Shown here piece after piece: positions 14,779 to 23,681 of a stretch of DNA of 64,000 nt. Each line of letters opens with the position of its first letter. The first letter of the stretch is position 1. The DNA is taken from assembly GCF_004016505.1 (NCBI RefSeq), contig NZ_SACR01000003.1:124001-188000 (forward strand), written 5' to 3'. The translations under genes and the position numbers were made by a program. The notes below the pieces were generated by a model, which was not told the DNA's origin, searched no databases, and was given only the letters and a program-made list of their open reading frames with translations. The DNA comes from Rubrivivax rivuli. GTDB taxonomy: Bacteria; Pseudomonadota; Gammaproteobacteria; Burkholderiales; Burkholderiaceae_C.

Positions 14779-17658
14779 ATGACCCCCACCCTCAAGCCCA
14801 CCGCCGCTGCGGCCCTGCTGCTGATGCTGGCGGCCTCTGCGCAAGCCCAGGCACAGGCACAGGCGCAGGCCCAGCCGCAGCCGGCCGCGCAGGCCAAGCC
14901 GCCCACGCAGACCATCGAGGTGACGGGCATCCGGGCGTCCATCCTGCAGAGCATCACCAGCAAACGCGACGCGCTGACCAGCGTGGAGGTCATCACCGCC
15001 GAAGACGTGGGCAAGATGCCCGACAAGAACATCGCCGATGCCCTGTCGCGCCTGCCCGGCCTGAACGTGCAGTTCGGCGGCGCGCTGGCCATGGACGAGG
15101 CCGAGCGCATCGCCATCCGCGGCACCAGCCCCAACCTGAACCTGGTGACGATCAACGGCCACGCCCTCTCTTCGGGTGACTGGCACGTGGGCGACCAGGG
15201 CTCCAGCGGCCGCAGCGTCGGCTTCGGCCTCATGCCCAGCCAGTTGATCGGGCGGGCCATCGTCTACAAGACCGGCCAGGCCAACATCACCGAAGGCGGG
15301 ATCGCCGGCACCGTGGACATCCAGACGCGCAAGCCGCTGGACTTCCGCAACACCTTCACCGGCGAGGCTGCCGTCGGCGCGGTGTACGCCGACCTGCCGC
15401 GCAAGACCGACCCGCAGCTCTCGGGCCTGTTCGCGTGGCGCAACGAGGCCAAGACCTTCGGCGTGCTGCTGCAGGCCTTCAGCGAGAAGCGCCACCTGCG
15501 CCGCGACGGCCAGGAGACCTTCAGCTTCGGCACCATCACCGCGGCGCAGGCCACCGCTTCGGGCAACCCGGAACTGGCGAACAAGCGCATGCCCGGCAGC
15601 CTGAACTCGGCGCTGTTCGAAGGCGTGCGCGAGCGTGTCGGCGGCTACCTGGGGGTGCAGTTCAAGCCCACCTCGGACATCGACCTGCACTTCAGCGCCT
15701 TCCGCGTCACGCTGGATGCGGACAACTACAACTCCAGCGCCTTCGCCTTGCCGACGGCGCTGGTCAACAACGGCTGGCTGATACGCGACGCACGCATCGA
15801 AGGCGACGTCATCACCAGCGCCCGCCTCGAGCGCCCGGCGCCCACCACCGCCAACGCCAACCAGCGCGTGATCGGCTTCCAGTTCGACCACAACCAGCGC
15901 CGGGGCGCGTCCTCGCTGTCCTCGTTCTACGACTTCGACTTCAAGTGGAAGGCCAGCGAGAAGCTCAGCTTCGACGGCCGCGTGGGCTACACCGAGGGCG
16001 AGGGCGTCACCAACTCCCAGCCGAGCCTGACTTTCGGGTTGATCAACCCGAACATGAGCTACACCATCAACACCACCCGGCCCACCGACTACCGCATGAC
16101 GAATGCGATCAGCGGCCAGGCCATCGACCTCTCACGCACCAGCAGCTACGTGCAGATGAGCAACACCGGCGCCTCCGTGAAGAGCGCCGACGACGAGAGC
16201 TACCTGCACCTGAACGGCACCCTCGACCTGGGCGGCGACCTCTTCAACAAGCTGCGCTTCGGGGCACGCACGGCCAAGCACGTGCGCACCTACGACGTGC
16301 TGGGCGCCCGCTGGAACGCGCAAGACCAGGCCAACGGGCAACCCGTGACCCCCAGCCCCTTCCTCAGCGTGACGGGCGGTCTGCTGGTGAACTTCCAGAA
16401 CCTGCCGGTCTACCCGGGCACCACGCTGCCGACGCTGCAGCCCATCGTGCCCAACGGCCAGGTCCCGGCGCCGGCCACCGCCTACCCGGGCAACTGGGGC
16501 AGCGGCCTGGACGCCAACTTCCCGCGCGAGCTGTTCCGCTACACGCCCGACCAGATCAGCGCCTTCGCTTCGCAGTACGTGAACTGGGACCCGGTGCGCG
16601 CCAAGATCTGGACCAGTGGCTACCGCGTGGAGGAATCGAACAACGCCATCTACGCGATGACCGAGTTCGACAAGGACGAGCTCTCGGGCAACGCGGGTCT
16701 GCGCGTGGCGCAGACCAAGGTGTACTCGCTGTCGTACCAGGCGCTGCCGACCAGCGGCACCGGCTCGTGCGTGGCACTGGCGCCGTGCAGTGTGCCGAAC
16801 GCCATCGTCGGCTCGGCCTTCGCCACCTACATCCCGCAGGTCACGGAAACCAGCCACACGGCGCTGCTGCCCAGCCTGAACCTGCGCTACCAGGTGGCCC
16901 GCGGGCTGATTGGCCGCTTCTCGATCAGCCGCACCCTGGGCCGGCCGAACTACAACGAACTGGCCGGCGCGGTGAGCCTGAACAACACGCTGCTCACCGG
17001 CAGCAGCGGCAACCCCAACCTCAAGCCCATCACCAGCACCAACGTCGACACCTCGCTGGCTTACTACTTCGCGCCGCAGTCGTACTGGCAGATCGCGCTG
17101 TTCGCGCAGAACCTGCAGAACTATGTCAAGGCCGGCACCTCGCAGGTGGAGTTCTTCAACACCGCCACCGGCCAGAACGCGGTCTACACGGTGACCTCGC
17201 GCATCGGCAAGCGGGCCAGCCTGTCGGGCCTGGAACTGGTGCTGGAGATGCCCATCGGCGGCGGCTTCGGCGTCAACCTCAACGGCACGTTGGTGGACGG
17301 CTCCGACGAAGACGGGGCTGAGCTGCTGGGCACCTCGCGCGCCACCTACAACGCGCAGCTCTGGTACGAAAACCAGCAGTTCAGCGGGCGCCTGGCCTGG
17401 AATCACCGCTCCGACTACGCCATCGGCTTTGTCGGCAACGGCACCAACACGCCGGGCAACGGTGTGCACAAGTACAAGGGCTCAGGCAGCCTGTCGATGT
17501 CGCTGCAGTACCGCATCACGCGCAACATGAGCATCACGCTGGACGGCAACAACCTGCTCAACCCGGTGCGCAGCACCTACTTCATCACCGGCAACGCGCC
17601 GGGCTATTGGCACGAGAGCGGCCGCCAGTTCTTCCTGAACCTGCGCGCGCGCATCTGA
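14779..17658 (+). CDS. TonB-dependent receptor, carbohydrate-type
   Basis: This 959-aa outer-membrane protein has a signal peptide followed by an unusual Ala-Gln dipeptide run (residues ~22-36). A TonB-box-like TQTIEVTGIRAS comes next, then a plug domain (SVEVITAEDVGKMPDKNIAD, RLPGLNV, IAIRGTSPNLNLVTING) and a long beta-barrel ending LNLRARI. The KNIADALSRLPG start and length fit the Xanthomonas/Caulobacter-type TonB receptors that import oligosaccharides. A strong GAGGAG at 14765-14770 supports ATG 14779. It follows gntR 2 and an operator-like palindrome and probably brings the locus substrate across the outer membrane. Ligand is inferred from context only. Confidence 0.92.
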   Translation: MTPTLKPTAAAALLLMLAASAQAQAQAQAQAQPQPAAQAKPPTQTIEVTGIRASILQSITSKRDALTSVEVITAEDVGKMPDKNIADALSRLPGLNVQFGGALAMDEAERIAIRGTSPNLNLVTINGHALSSGDWHVGDQGSSGRSVGFGLMPSQLIGRAIVYKTGQANITEGGIAGTVDIQTRKPLDFRNTFTGEAAVGAVYADLPRKTDPQLSGLFAWRNEAKTFGVLLQAFSEKRHLRRDGQETFSFGTITAAQATASGNPELANKRMPGSLNSALFEGVRERVGGYLGVQFKPTSDIDLHFSAFRVTLDADNYNSSAFALPTALVNNGWLIRDARIEGDVITSARLERPAPTTANANQRVIGFQFDHNQRRGASSLSSFYDFDFKWKASEKLSFDGRVGYTEGEGVTNSQPSLTFGLINPNMSYTINTTRPTDYRMTNAISGQAIDLSRTSSYVQMSNTGASVKSADDESYLHLNGTLDLGGDLFNKLRFGARTAKHVRTYDVLGARWNAQDQANGQPVTPSPFLSVTGGLLVNFQNLPVYPGTTLPTLQPIVPNGQVPAPATAYPGNWGSGLDANFPRELFRYTPDQISAFASQYVNWDPVRAKIWTSGYRVEESNNAIYAMTEFDKDELSGNAGLRVAQTKVYSLSYQALPTSGTGSCVALAPCSVPNAIVGSAFATYIPQVTETSHTALLPSLNLRYQVARGLIGRFSISRTLGRPNYNELAGAVSLNNTLLTGSSGNPNLKPITSTNVDTSLAYYFAPQSYWQIALFAQNLQNYVKAGTSQVEFFNTATGQNAVYTVTSRIGKRASLSGLELVLEMPIGGGFGVNLNGTLVDGSDEDGAELLGTSRATYNAQLWYENQQFSGRLAWNHRSDYAIGFVGNGTNTPGNGVHKYKGSGSLSMSLQYRITRNMSITLDGNNLLNPVRSTYFITGNAPGYWHESGRQFFLNLRARI

Positions 17659-17669
17659 GGCTGCGCCTC

Positions 17670-17706
17670 GCCCTGCTGCGGTCGGCAACGCCGCCTGCAG
17701 CAGGGC
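17670..17706. terminator. hairpin between convergent TonB receptor genes
   Basis: GCCCTGCTGC (17670-17679) pairs with GCAGCAGGGC (17697-17706), with a smaller GGC/GCC stem in the loop. It occupies most of the 60-bp gap between two convergent genes, the expected site of a bidirectional terminator, but lacks a T-run. Confidence 0.5.
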
Positions 17707-17718
17707 GGCCACGCCGCT

Positions 17719-19851
17719 TCAGAAGTTCAGCGCCACCGAGGCGCTGAGCGTGCGCGGCGCCAGCGGGTAAAGGTAGGCGTGCCCGTACTGGAAGGGCGCT
17801 TCTTTCCAGGCGCGTTCGTTCACCAGGTTGTCGATGCCGGCGCGCCACAGCAGCGACGCGCCCGCCTGCAGGCGCTGCGTGTAGCGCACGGCCAGGTCCA
17901 GCCGGGTCCATCCGTCGGTCTGGATGCTGTTGTCAGGCAGCACGCTGCGCGCGCCCTCGTGCGTGACGAAGCCCAGCACCGCCAGACCCGGCACGGCCGC
18001 CACGTTCCAGGCCGCCTGCAGCTTGGCGCTGCGGGCCGGCACGTTGGTGGGGCGCTTGCCGTTCTCGGCCGCCGTCACCGAGCCCTGGCGGCGGGCCTGC
18101 AAGGCCAGCACGCTGCCGCGCAGGCTGAAGGCACCGGCGCGCCACTCGGCTTCGGCCTCCAGGCCGCGATGGCGTGCGCTGCCGTCGGCGGTGCGCGTGC
18201 AACTGCCAGCCACGTCGCAGGCGCCGAGGTCGCGCCACTCGGGGCGGTCGATGTCGAAGGCGGCCACGCGCCAATCGAGCACGCGGCTGCTGTGCTTGTA
18301 GCCCAGCTCGATCTGGCGGCTCTTCAGCGCGGGCAGGGCGCGCCCGGCGTTGGTGTAGCGCGAGCGGTTCGGGGCCACTTCGGTCTCCACACCCTGGCCC
18401 CAGCTCGCGTAGGCCGTGCCGGCTTCACCCACGGCCTGGCTGATGGCCAGCCACGGGGTGGTGAAGGACTGGCTGTAGTCGGCGGGGCGTGAGCCGTCGG
18501 TGCGCACGCTGGCGCGCTGCAGGCGGCTGTGGCGCAGCCCGGCCCAGGCGCGCAGGCCCTGGCCGAAATCGACGGCGTCCTGCGCGAAGACTTCGGTGCT
18601 GCGCTCGTCGCGCTGCGTGTTCTCGTCGGTGAGGGCCGGGTCGGCCGGCACCACGGCCGTGCCATCGATGCGGCCGCTGCCCACGTAGTTGTAGGCCTGG
18701 CGGCCGAAGCGCGCCGTGTAGCGCGTGCCCAGCACGCCCAGCTTGAACTGGTGCCGCAGCGCGCCGGTGGTGGCCTGGCCTTGCAGGGCCAGGCTCAGGG
18801 CGTCGCTGTTGCGGCGCTCGCCCTCGCTGCGGAAATCGTAGTAATCGAAGCTGCCGTCGCTGCAGTAGCGGTCGTAGTTGTTTTCGGCGCTGCAGCCGAA
18901 GGGGAAGGCGATGCGGTCGTCGGTGCGCAGGCGCTGCACCATCCCGTGCGCCACGAAATCCAGCCGTTCGCTCAGCGTCTGCGTGTAGCGCAGCGACGCC
19001 GTGCGCCCCTGCATCACCACCGGCAGGCTCCAGGGCTGGTTGTTGAGGTTGGTGCGGGGGTCGATGGCCTCGGCATCCGGCAGGCGGTTGCCCAGCAGGC
19101 TGAAGCCCGGCGTGCTGCGCTGGCTCTGGCGGCCGAGCTCGAACTCGGCTTCGAGCAGCGAACCTTCAGCGGGCTGCAGCTCGAACGCTCCGGCCAGCAG
19201 GCTGCGGCTGCCGCGCGCGTTGCGCATCGGCGGGTCGAGGCGTTCGGCGCTGGCGTTCACGCGCCAGCCCGGACGCAGGCCCTCGTCGCTGCGGTCGCCC
19301 ACGTCGACGGCCGCGGCCACGCTGCCGTCGGCCTCCCAGCCCAGCCGGGCCTGGCGCACGTCGCGCTGGGGGCGTTTGACCACCAGGTTGACCAGGCCGC
19401 CCGGCGCGCTGGTGCCGGCCTGCAGGCCGCTGGTGCCCTTGAGGATCTCCAGCGCCTGCTTGTTGGCCTGGCCGATCACGGTTTCGGCGTTGATGGGCAG
19501 GCCGTCACGGCGGTAGTTGAAGCGGTTGTCCAGCGTGTAGCCGCGCACGGCGAGCTGGCTCCAGTAGCCCGGCGGGTTGTAGGCGTCGGTGATGCCGGCG
19601 TCCAGCCGCGTGATGTCGGCCAGGCTGGCGATGCCGGCGTCTTGCAACTGCGCGGTGGTGATGACGCTGGCCGAGATCGGCAGCCGAGACAGCGGCACGT
19701 CGCCGAAGCCGGCCACGCTGGCCCGGTTGCTGCTGCTCGCGCCGGTGACCGTGATCACCTGCGCGGGGCCGCTCTGGGCCAGCGCGCCGCTGGCCGCCAG
19801 GCACAGCAAGGAGAGGGAGAAGGAAGCGGGAAAGGAAGAACGGAATGCCAT
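17719..19851 (-). CDS. TonB-dependent receptor under TPP riboswitch (thiamine-type)
   Basis: A 710-aa outer-membrane receptor with a signal peptide (SFSLSLLCLAASGALAQ), a plug (RLPISASVITTAQLQDAG, VRGYTLDNRFNYRRDGLP, ALEILKGTSGLQAGTSAPGG, LVNLVVKRP) and a barrel ending SASVALNF. By sequence alone it would be named a siderophore receptor (TIGR01783-like). A TPP aptamer just upstream instead points to uptake of thiamine or a thiamine precursor. ATG 19851 is chosen because the signal peptide starts there; an upstream in-frame start at 19884 would only add 11 residues. It is the only gene before the convergent terminator, so the riboswitch appears dedicated to it. Confidence 0.9.
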   Translation of the reverse strand: MAFRSSFPASFSLSLLCLAASGALAQSGPAQVITVTGASSSNRASVAGFGDVPLSRLPISASVITTAQLQDAGIASLADITRLDAGITDAYNPPGYWSQLAVRGYTLDNRFNYRRDGLPINAETVIGQANKQALEILKGTSGLQAGTSAPGGLVNLVVKRPQRDVRQARLGWEADGSVAAAVDVGDRSDEGLRPGWRVNASAERLDPPMRNARGSRSLLAGAFELQPAEGSLLEAEFELGRQSQRSTPGFSLLGNRLPDAEAIDPRTNLNNQPWSLPVVMQGRTASLRYTQTLSERLDFVAHGMVQRLRTDDRIAFPFGCSAENNYDRYCSDGSFDYYDFRSEGERRNSDALSLALQGQATTGALRHQFKLGVLGTRYTARFGRQAYNYVGSGRIDGTAVVPADPALTDENTQRDERSTEVFAQDAVDFGQGLRAWAGLRHSRLQRASVRTDGSRPADYSQSFTTPWLAISQAVGEAGTAYASWGQGVETEVAPNRSRYTNAGRALPALKSRQIELGYKHSSRVLDWRVAAFDIDRPEWRDLGACDVAGSCTRTADGSARHRGLEAEAEWRAGAFSLRGSVLALQARRQGSVTAAENGKRPTNVPARSAKLQAAWNVAAVPGLAVLGFVTHEGARSVLPDNSIQTDGWTRLDLAVRYTQRLQAGASLLWRAGIDNLVNERAWKEAPFQYGHAYLYPLAPRTLSASVALNF

Positions 19852-19895
19852 CGTGTTGCCTAGTGAGCGATGGCAGGTGGGCAAACTGGAAACCG

Positions 19896-19914
19896 CGCAC
19901 GGAGAACCCGTGCG
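19896..19914 (-). promoter_or_regulatory. hairpin between aptamer and start (expression platform candidate)
   Basis: A 7-bp GC-rich stem (CGCACGG / CCGTGCG, 5-nt loop) lies between the TPP aptamer and the receptor ATG. It is followed on the minus strand by GGTTTCC with no real T-run. It could act in attenuation or, more likely in Gram-negatives, in translation control; the mechanism is not resolved. Confidence 0.4.
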
Positions 19915-19922
19915 GCATTCAG

Positions 19923-20010
19923 GCTGCTTCCCTGCGCGAGGATTACCTCAATCAGGTTCAAAGGGACTTTCTCAGTCGGGCCCTGTCGAGCCCAACACCC
20001 CTAGCGGTGT
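19923..20010 (-). ncRNA. TPP riboswitch (THI element)
   Basis: Read on the minus strand the region contains the THI-box landmarks in order: GCTAGGGGTG, a variable stem (TTGGGCTCGACAGGGCCCGA), CTGAGA, CCCTTTGAACCTGAT, a short stem around GAGGTAATCCTC, and CGCAGGGAAGC closing helix P1. These are the conserved pyrimidine-sensor (CTGAGA) and pyrophosphate-sensor elements of the aptamer. It begins about 35 bp past the stop of the ferredoxin reductase gene and ends about 70 nt before the receptor ATG. High thiamine pyrophosphate would shut the receptor off. Confidence 0.93.
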
Positions 20011-20044
20011 GCTGCACGGCCCAGAAGTCGCGCAGCGGCGGCGA

Positions 20045-21139
20045 TTATGTCTCGGCTGGCGCCGGCTTGTCAGGCAGCACGCCCAGGCGCTGCTGCAGCA
20101 ACGGGCTGGTGGTGGTGTACTGCAGCAGCACGCGGCCCTCGGGTGACAGGCGTGCAGCGGCGGCGTAGGCCGCCAGGGTGGCTTCATGGAAGCCGCTGAC
20201 GATGAGCTTGCGCTTGCCCGGGTAGGTGTTGATGTCGCCCACGGCGTAGACGCCGGGCAAGGCGGTCTCGAACTTCTCGGTGTCCACGCGCAGTTGCTTG
20301 CGTTCCAGCGCCAGCCCCCAGTCGGCGATGGGCCCGAGCTTGGGGCTCAGGCCCAGCAGCACCAGCATCAGTCGGGCGGGCAGGGCGGTGGTGCTGCCGT
20401 CAGGCAACGCCACCTGCACGGCCGAGAGCCGGCCCTCGGCGTCACCTTCCAAACCTACCGGCTGCCCTGCGACAAAGCGCATCGCGCCTTGCTCGCAAAG
20501 CGCGCGCATCTGCGCCACGGTCTCCGGTGCGGCACGGAAGGCTTCGCGGCGGTGCATCAGCGTCACGCTGCCGGCGCGTTGCGGGCCTGCCGCCGCGCAG
20601 GCGATGGCGGCTTCCAGCGCGGCATCGTCGTCGCCCATCACCAACACATCGCGCCCGGCCCAGGCGGTGGCGTCGGGCCGGCGGTAATGCAGGCCCCGGC
20701 CTTCGAAGGCCGCTGCGCCTTCCAGCGTGAGATGGCGGGGCTGGAAACTGCCCACGCCCGCGGCGATGAAAACCGTGCGGGCGCTGAAGTGCAGGCCGGC
20801 GTCGGTGTGCACGCTGTAGGCCGGTGTGCCGTCGGGCTGCACCACGGCCTCCAGCTGCGTCACCTGCTGGCCGGTGTGGAAGCGCGGCTGGAAAGGCGCC
20901 GCCTGCTGCAGCAGGCGTTCGGCCAGTTCACGGCCGGTGCACAGCGGCAGGGCCGGGATGTCGTAGATGGGTTTGTCGGGGTAGAGCTCGGTGCACTGGC
21001 CGCCGGGGCCGGGCAGGCTGTCGACGACCTCGGCGTGCAGGCCCAGCAAGCCGAGCTGGAACACCTGGAACAGCCCCACCGGGCCTGCGCCGATGACCAG
21101 CGCGTCGGTGCGCAGGGGCGTGCCGCTGTCCGGGTTCAA
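20045..21139 (-). CDS. ferredoxin/flavodoxin-NADP+ reductase, thioredoxin-reductase-like
   Basis: This 364-aa protein has an FAD Rossmann motif (ALVIGAGPVGLFQ), GPGGQCTELYPDKPIYDIPALP, and the TrxR-like FNR end (PGVYAVGDINTYPGKRKLIVSGFHEA). It lacks the CxxC of thioredoxin reductases, marking it as the YumC/CT-type ferredoxin reductase. The NADPH-binding glycine motif is VMGDDDAALEAA. The first in-frame start is TTG 21139; no ATG gives a complete FAD fold. It lies 12 nt behind fdxA and ends the sulfur operon, which suggests it feeds NADPH electrons through the ferredoxin to the sulfite reductase (inference). Confidence 0.88.
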   Translation of the reverse strand: MNPDSGTPLRTDALVIGAGPVGLFQVFQLGLLGLHAEVVDSLPGPGGQCTELYPDKPIYDIPALPLCTGRELAERLLQQAAPFQPRFHTGQQVTQLEAVVQPDGTPAYSVHTDAGLHFSARTVFIAAGVGSFQPRHLTLEGAAAFEGRGLHYRRPDATAWAGRDVLVMGDDDAALEAAIACAAAGPQRAGSVTLMHRREAFRAAPETVAQMRALCEQGAMRFVAGQPVGLEGDAEGRLSAVQVALPDGSTTALPARLMLVLLGLSPKLGPIADWGLALERKQLRVDTEKFETALPGVYAVGDINTYPGKRKLIVSGFHEATLAAYAAAARLSPEGRVLLQYTTTSPLLQQRLGVLPDKPAPAET

Positions 21140-21151
21140 GGCGCCGGGCGC

Positions 21152-21475
21152 TCAGCGCGCCAGCTGGTCGAGCTTGCCGGTGCGGTCTTTCCACTCTTCG
21201 GCGTCGGGCAGCGGGGCCTTGCGCTTGGTGATGCTGGGCCAGTTGCGCGCCAGGTCGGCGTTGAGCTTGATGAAGGCCAGCTGGTCGCTGGGCACGTCTT
21301 CCTCGGGGAGGATGGCGTTGACCGGGCACTCCGGGATGCACACGGCGCAGTCGATGCACTCGTCGGGGTCGATGACGAGCATGTTCGGGCCTTCACGGAA
21401 GCAGTCGACGGGGCAGACGTCGACGCAATCGGTGTACTTGCAGCGGATGCAGGAATCGAGAACAACGTGGGTCAT
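21152..21475 (-). CDS. fdxA: 7Fe ferredoxin FdxA
   Basis: The 107-aa length and two cysteine clusters ([18 protein letters not shown] at residues ~8-25, then [12 protein letters not shown]) identify the Azotobacter-type [3Fe-4S][4Fe-4S] ferredoxin. [17 protein letters not shown] and the C-terminal [10 protein letters not shown] tail are typical. Start ATG 21475 gives the canonical family N-terminus; the frame extends further but without homology. It sits between cobA (63 nt upstream) and the ferredoxin reductase (12 nt downstream). Both are on the same strand as the cys genes, so it probably carries electrons for sulfite reduction and other uses. Confidence 0.95.
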   Translation of the reverse strand: MTHVVLDSCIRCKYTDCVDVCPVDCFREGPNMLVIDPDECIDCAVCIPECPVNAILPEEDVPSDQLAFIKLNADLARNWPSITKRKAPLPDAEEWKDRTGKLDQLAR

Positions 21476-21538
21476 GGGGCTCTCTGTGGAGTGTCGTGGG
21501 GCGTGGGGCCATGCCGCAGCCCGCAACAAAACCCGATT

Positions 21539-22327
21539 TTAAGGGGCAGCCTTCGCGCGGCCGGCGCGCTTCGGCACAAGGCCTGTTGGCGCGATGGCGG
21601 CGTTGGCCGCAGAGGTGCCGGACTTTGGCGCCACCGTCACCGCGCGCGCGCCCGTGCCGACGGTCACCACCGTCGGGCGGCTGGCGTGCAGCAGCGCGGC
21701 CTCGGCCAGCCCGGCGAGCGCGTGGTCGCTGCTCAAGGCGTCAGGCCAGCCGGCACGCGAAACCACGCAAACCGGCGTGTCAGCCGCCCAGCCCGCCTGC
21801 AGCAGCTGCCGGCCCAGCGCGCCCAGCTGGCGCCCTGCCATGTAGAAGACCTCGGTGTCGGCGTGGTGGCCGGCCTGCAGCTGGCTGTCGGCCGTCATCG
21901 CGGTGGTGAGGCTCACGCTGCGGCCGGTGCCGCGGCGCGTGAGCGGCCTTTGCGTGTGCGCCGCCGCGGCGATGGCCGCGGTGATGCCCGGCACCACCTC
22001 GCTCTCGATGCCGGCCGAGGCCAGGGCCTGCAGCTCTTCTTCCAGCCGGCCGAAGACGCTGGCGTCGCCGCCCTTGAGCCGCACCACCAGGGCGTGTTCA
22101 CGCGCCTGGCGCACGAGCAGCGCATCGATGCTGGCCTGCGGCGTGCTCTTGCAGAAGCCACGCTTGCCGACATCGAGCCAACGCGCCTGGGGCGCGAATT
22201 CGCGCAGCGCGGGGTCGGTCAGTGCATCGAAGAGCACCACGTCGGCCTGCGCCAGCCAGCGCGCGCCGCGCAGGGTGATGAGGTCGGCCGCGCCCGGCCC
22301 GGCCCCGATGAAGACCACGCGACCCAT
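21539..22327 (-). CDS. cobA: uroporphyrinogen-III C-methyltransferase
   Basis: A 262-aa SAM-dependent methyltransferase: VVFIGAGPGAADLITLRGARWL at the N-terminus, VVRLKGGDASVFGRLEEEL, GIESEVVPGITAAIAAAA, PLTRRGTGRSV and VFYMAGRQL. It makes precorrin-2, the precursor of siroheme, the cofactor of the sulfite reductase in this operon. It corresponds only to the CysG C-terminal half; the dehydrogenase/ferrochelatase half is not here and must be encoded elsewhere. The ~20-residue C-terminal tail (PTGLVPKRAGRAKAAP) is lineage-specific. It begins 10 nt after cysN. Confidence 0.93.
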   Translation of the reverse strand: MGRVVFIGAGPGAADLITLRGARWLAQADVVLFDALTDPALREFAPQARWLDVGKRGFCKSTPQASIDALLVRQAREHALVVRLKGGDASVFGRLEEELQALASAGIESEVVPGITAAIAAAAHTQRPLTRRGTGRSVSLTTAMTADSQLQAGHHADTEVFYMAGRQLGALGRQLLQAGWAADTPVCVVSRAGWPDALSSDHALAGLAEAALLHASRPTVVTVGTGARAVTVAPKSGTSAANAAIAPTGLVPKRAGRAKAAP

Positions 22328-22337
22328 CGCGCCGCCC

Positions 22338-23681
22338 TCAGGCCGCCGCGCGCACGAGCAGCGCGCCGCTGGTGCGGTGGGTGGCGGGGTCCACGACGAT
22401 CAACGCCCCGCCCACGCGCTGCTGCGCATAGGGCGCCAGCGGCAGCGGCTGCTGCAGCTCGAACACCACCTCGCCGATCTCGTTGACGGCCAGGGTCTGG
22501 GCCGGTGCGGGCTGCAGCGTGTGGATGTCCAGGCGCCGGGCCACCTCCACCAGCCGCGCCTGCACCCAGCGGTGGCCGTGGCGCACCCAGTACTTGCGGC
22601 CGGGCGTGGCGGGCTCCCCGTCCAGCCAGGCCAGCGTGGCGCTGAAGCGCTGCACGGGGGCCAAGGCCGAGGGCGTGCCCAGCCAGTCGCCGCGTGAGAT
22701 GTCGAGCTGGCGGTCCAGCACCACGCCGGCCGACCAGCCGGCCTGCACCTCGGCCACCGTGGCCCCCGCGCGGCGCAGCCCGGCCACCACGGCCTGCTCG
22801 CCGCTCGGGAAGACCTGCACCGTGTCGCCCACCTGCACCGCGCCCTGGGCCACGCGGCCCCAGAACACGCGCGGGTTGTCGCCGGTGCCGTCACCTTCGC
22901 GGGCCACGTACTGCACGGGCAGGCTGAAGGCCTCGGCAGCAGTGGCTTGCGCCTGTGCGCCGTCGGCTTCGGCCGTGCTCGGCAGGCCTTCCAGCAGCTC
23001 CAGCAGCGTGGGGCCGCCGTACCAAGCGGCGTCCATCGGCACGGCCACGTTGTCGCCGCGCAGCGCCGACACCGGCACGATGCCAGCGTGCCGCACGCCG
23101 GCTTCATCGGCAAAGGCCTGCAGCGCCTGGGCCACGGCCTCGAAGGCCGGGCCGTGGTCGGCGATGGCGTCGAGCTTGTTCACCGCGAACACGATGCTCG
23201 GCACGCGCAGCAGCTGCGCCAGCAAAGTGTGGCGGCGCGTCTGCGGCAGCAGGCGCACGGGGTGCTGGCTGAGGTCGAGCTTGGTGATGTCCACCAGCAC
23301 CACGGCGGCGTCGCTGCCCGCGGCGGCCGTGACCATGTTGCGCGTGTACTGCTCGTGGCCGGGCGCGTCGGCGATGATGAACTTGCGCGCCGGCGTGGCG
23401 AAGTAGCGGTAGGCCACATCGATGGTGATGCCCTGCTCGCGTTCGGCCTCCAGGCCGTCGGTGAGCAGGCTCAGGTCGATGGGTTCACCGGCAGCGCGCC
23501 GCTGCAGGGTGTCCAGCTGGTCGGCCAGGATGGCGCGGCTGTCGAAGAGCAGGCGGCCGATCAGCGTGCTCTTGCCGTCGTCCACGCTGCCGGCGGTGAG
23601 GAAACGCAACGCCGGGCGCGCCGGGCTGCTGTCGGCCGCGTGCGCGGGCCGCGCGCTGGCGGCGGTTTGCAAGGCCGTCAT
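22338..23681 (-). CDS. cysN: sulfate adenylyltransferase subunit 1 (GTPase)
   Basis: The 447-aa EF-Tu-like GTPase has a P-loop GSVDDGKSTLIGRLL near residue 32, a G2-region GITIDVAYRYF, DAPGHEQYTRNM, and the NKLD base-recognition motif. Two beta-barrel domains follow. It is a stand-alone CysN, without the C-terminal APS kinase fusion, consistent with an APS rather than PAPS route. With CysD it makes adenosine 5'-phosphosulfate, coupling the reaction to GTP hydrolysis. ATG 23681 overlaps the cysD stop by one base (TGATG). Confidence 0.95.
   Translation of the reverse strand: MTALQTAASARPAHAADSSPARPALRFLTAGSVDDGKSTLIGRLLFDSRAILADQLDTLQRRAAGEPIDLSLLTDGLEAEREQGITIDVAYRYFATPARKFIIADAPGHEQYTRNMVTAAAGSDAAVVLVDITKLDLSQHPVRLLPQTRRHTLLAQLLRVPSIVFAVNKLDAIADHGPAFEAVAQALQAFADEAGVRHAGIVPVSALRGDNVAVPMDAAWYGGPTLLELLEGLPSTAEADGAQAQATAAEAFSLPVQYVAREGDGTGDNPRVFWGRVAQGAVQVGDTVQVFPSGEQAVVAGLRRAGATVAEVQAGWSAGVVLDRQLDISRGDWLGTPSALAPVQRFSATLAWLDGEPATPGRKYWVRHGHRWVQARLVEVARRLDIHTLQPAPAQTLAVNEIGEVVFELQQPLPLAPYAQQRVGGALIVVDPATHRTSGALLVRAAA

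Noticed and set aside
17719..19851. Siderophore receptor function for the second TonB receptor
   Set aside because: Family resemblance alone suggests it, but no Fur box or siderophore genes are seen and a TPP riboswitch precedes it, so thiamine-type cargo is preferred.
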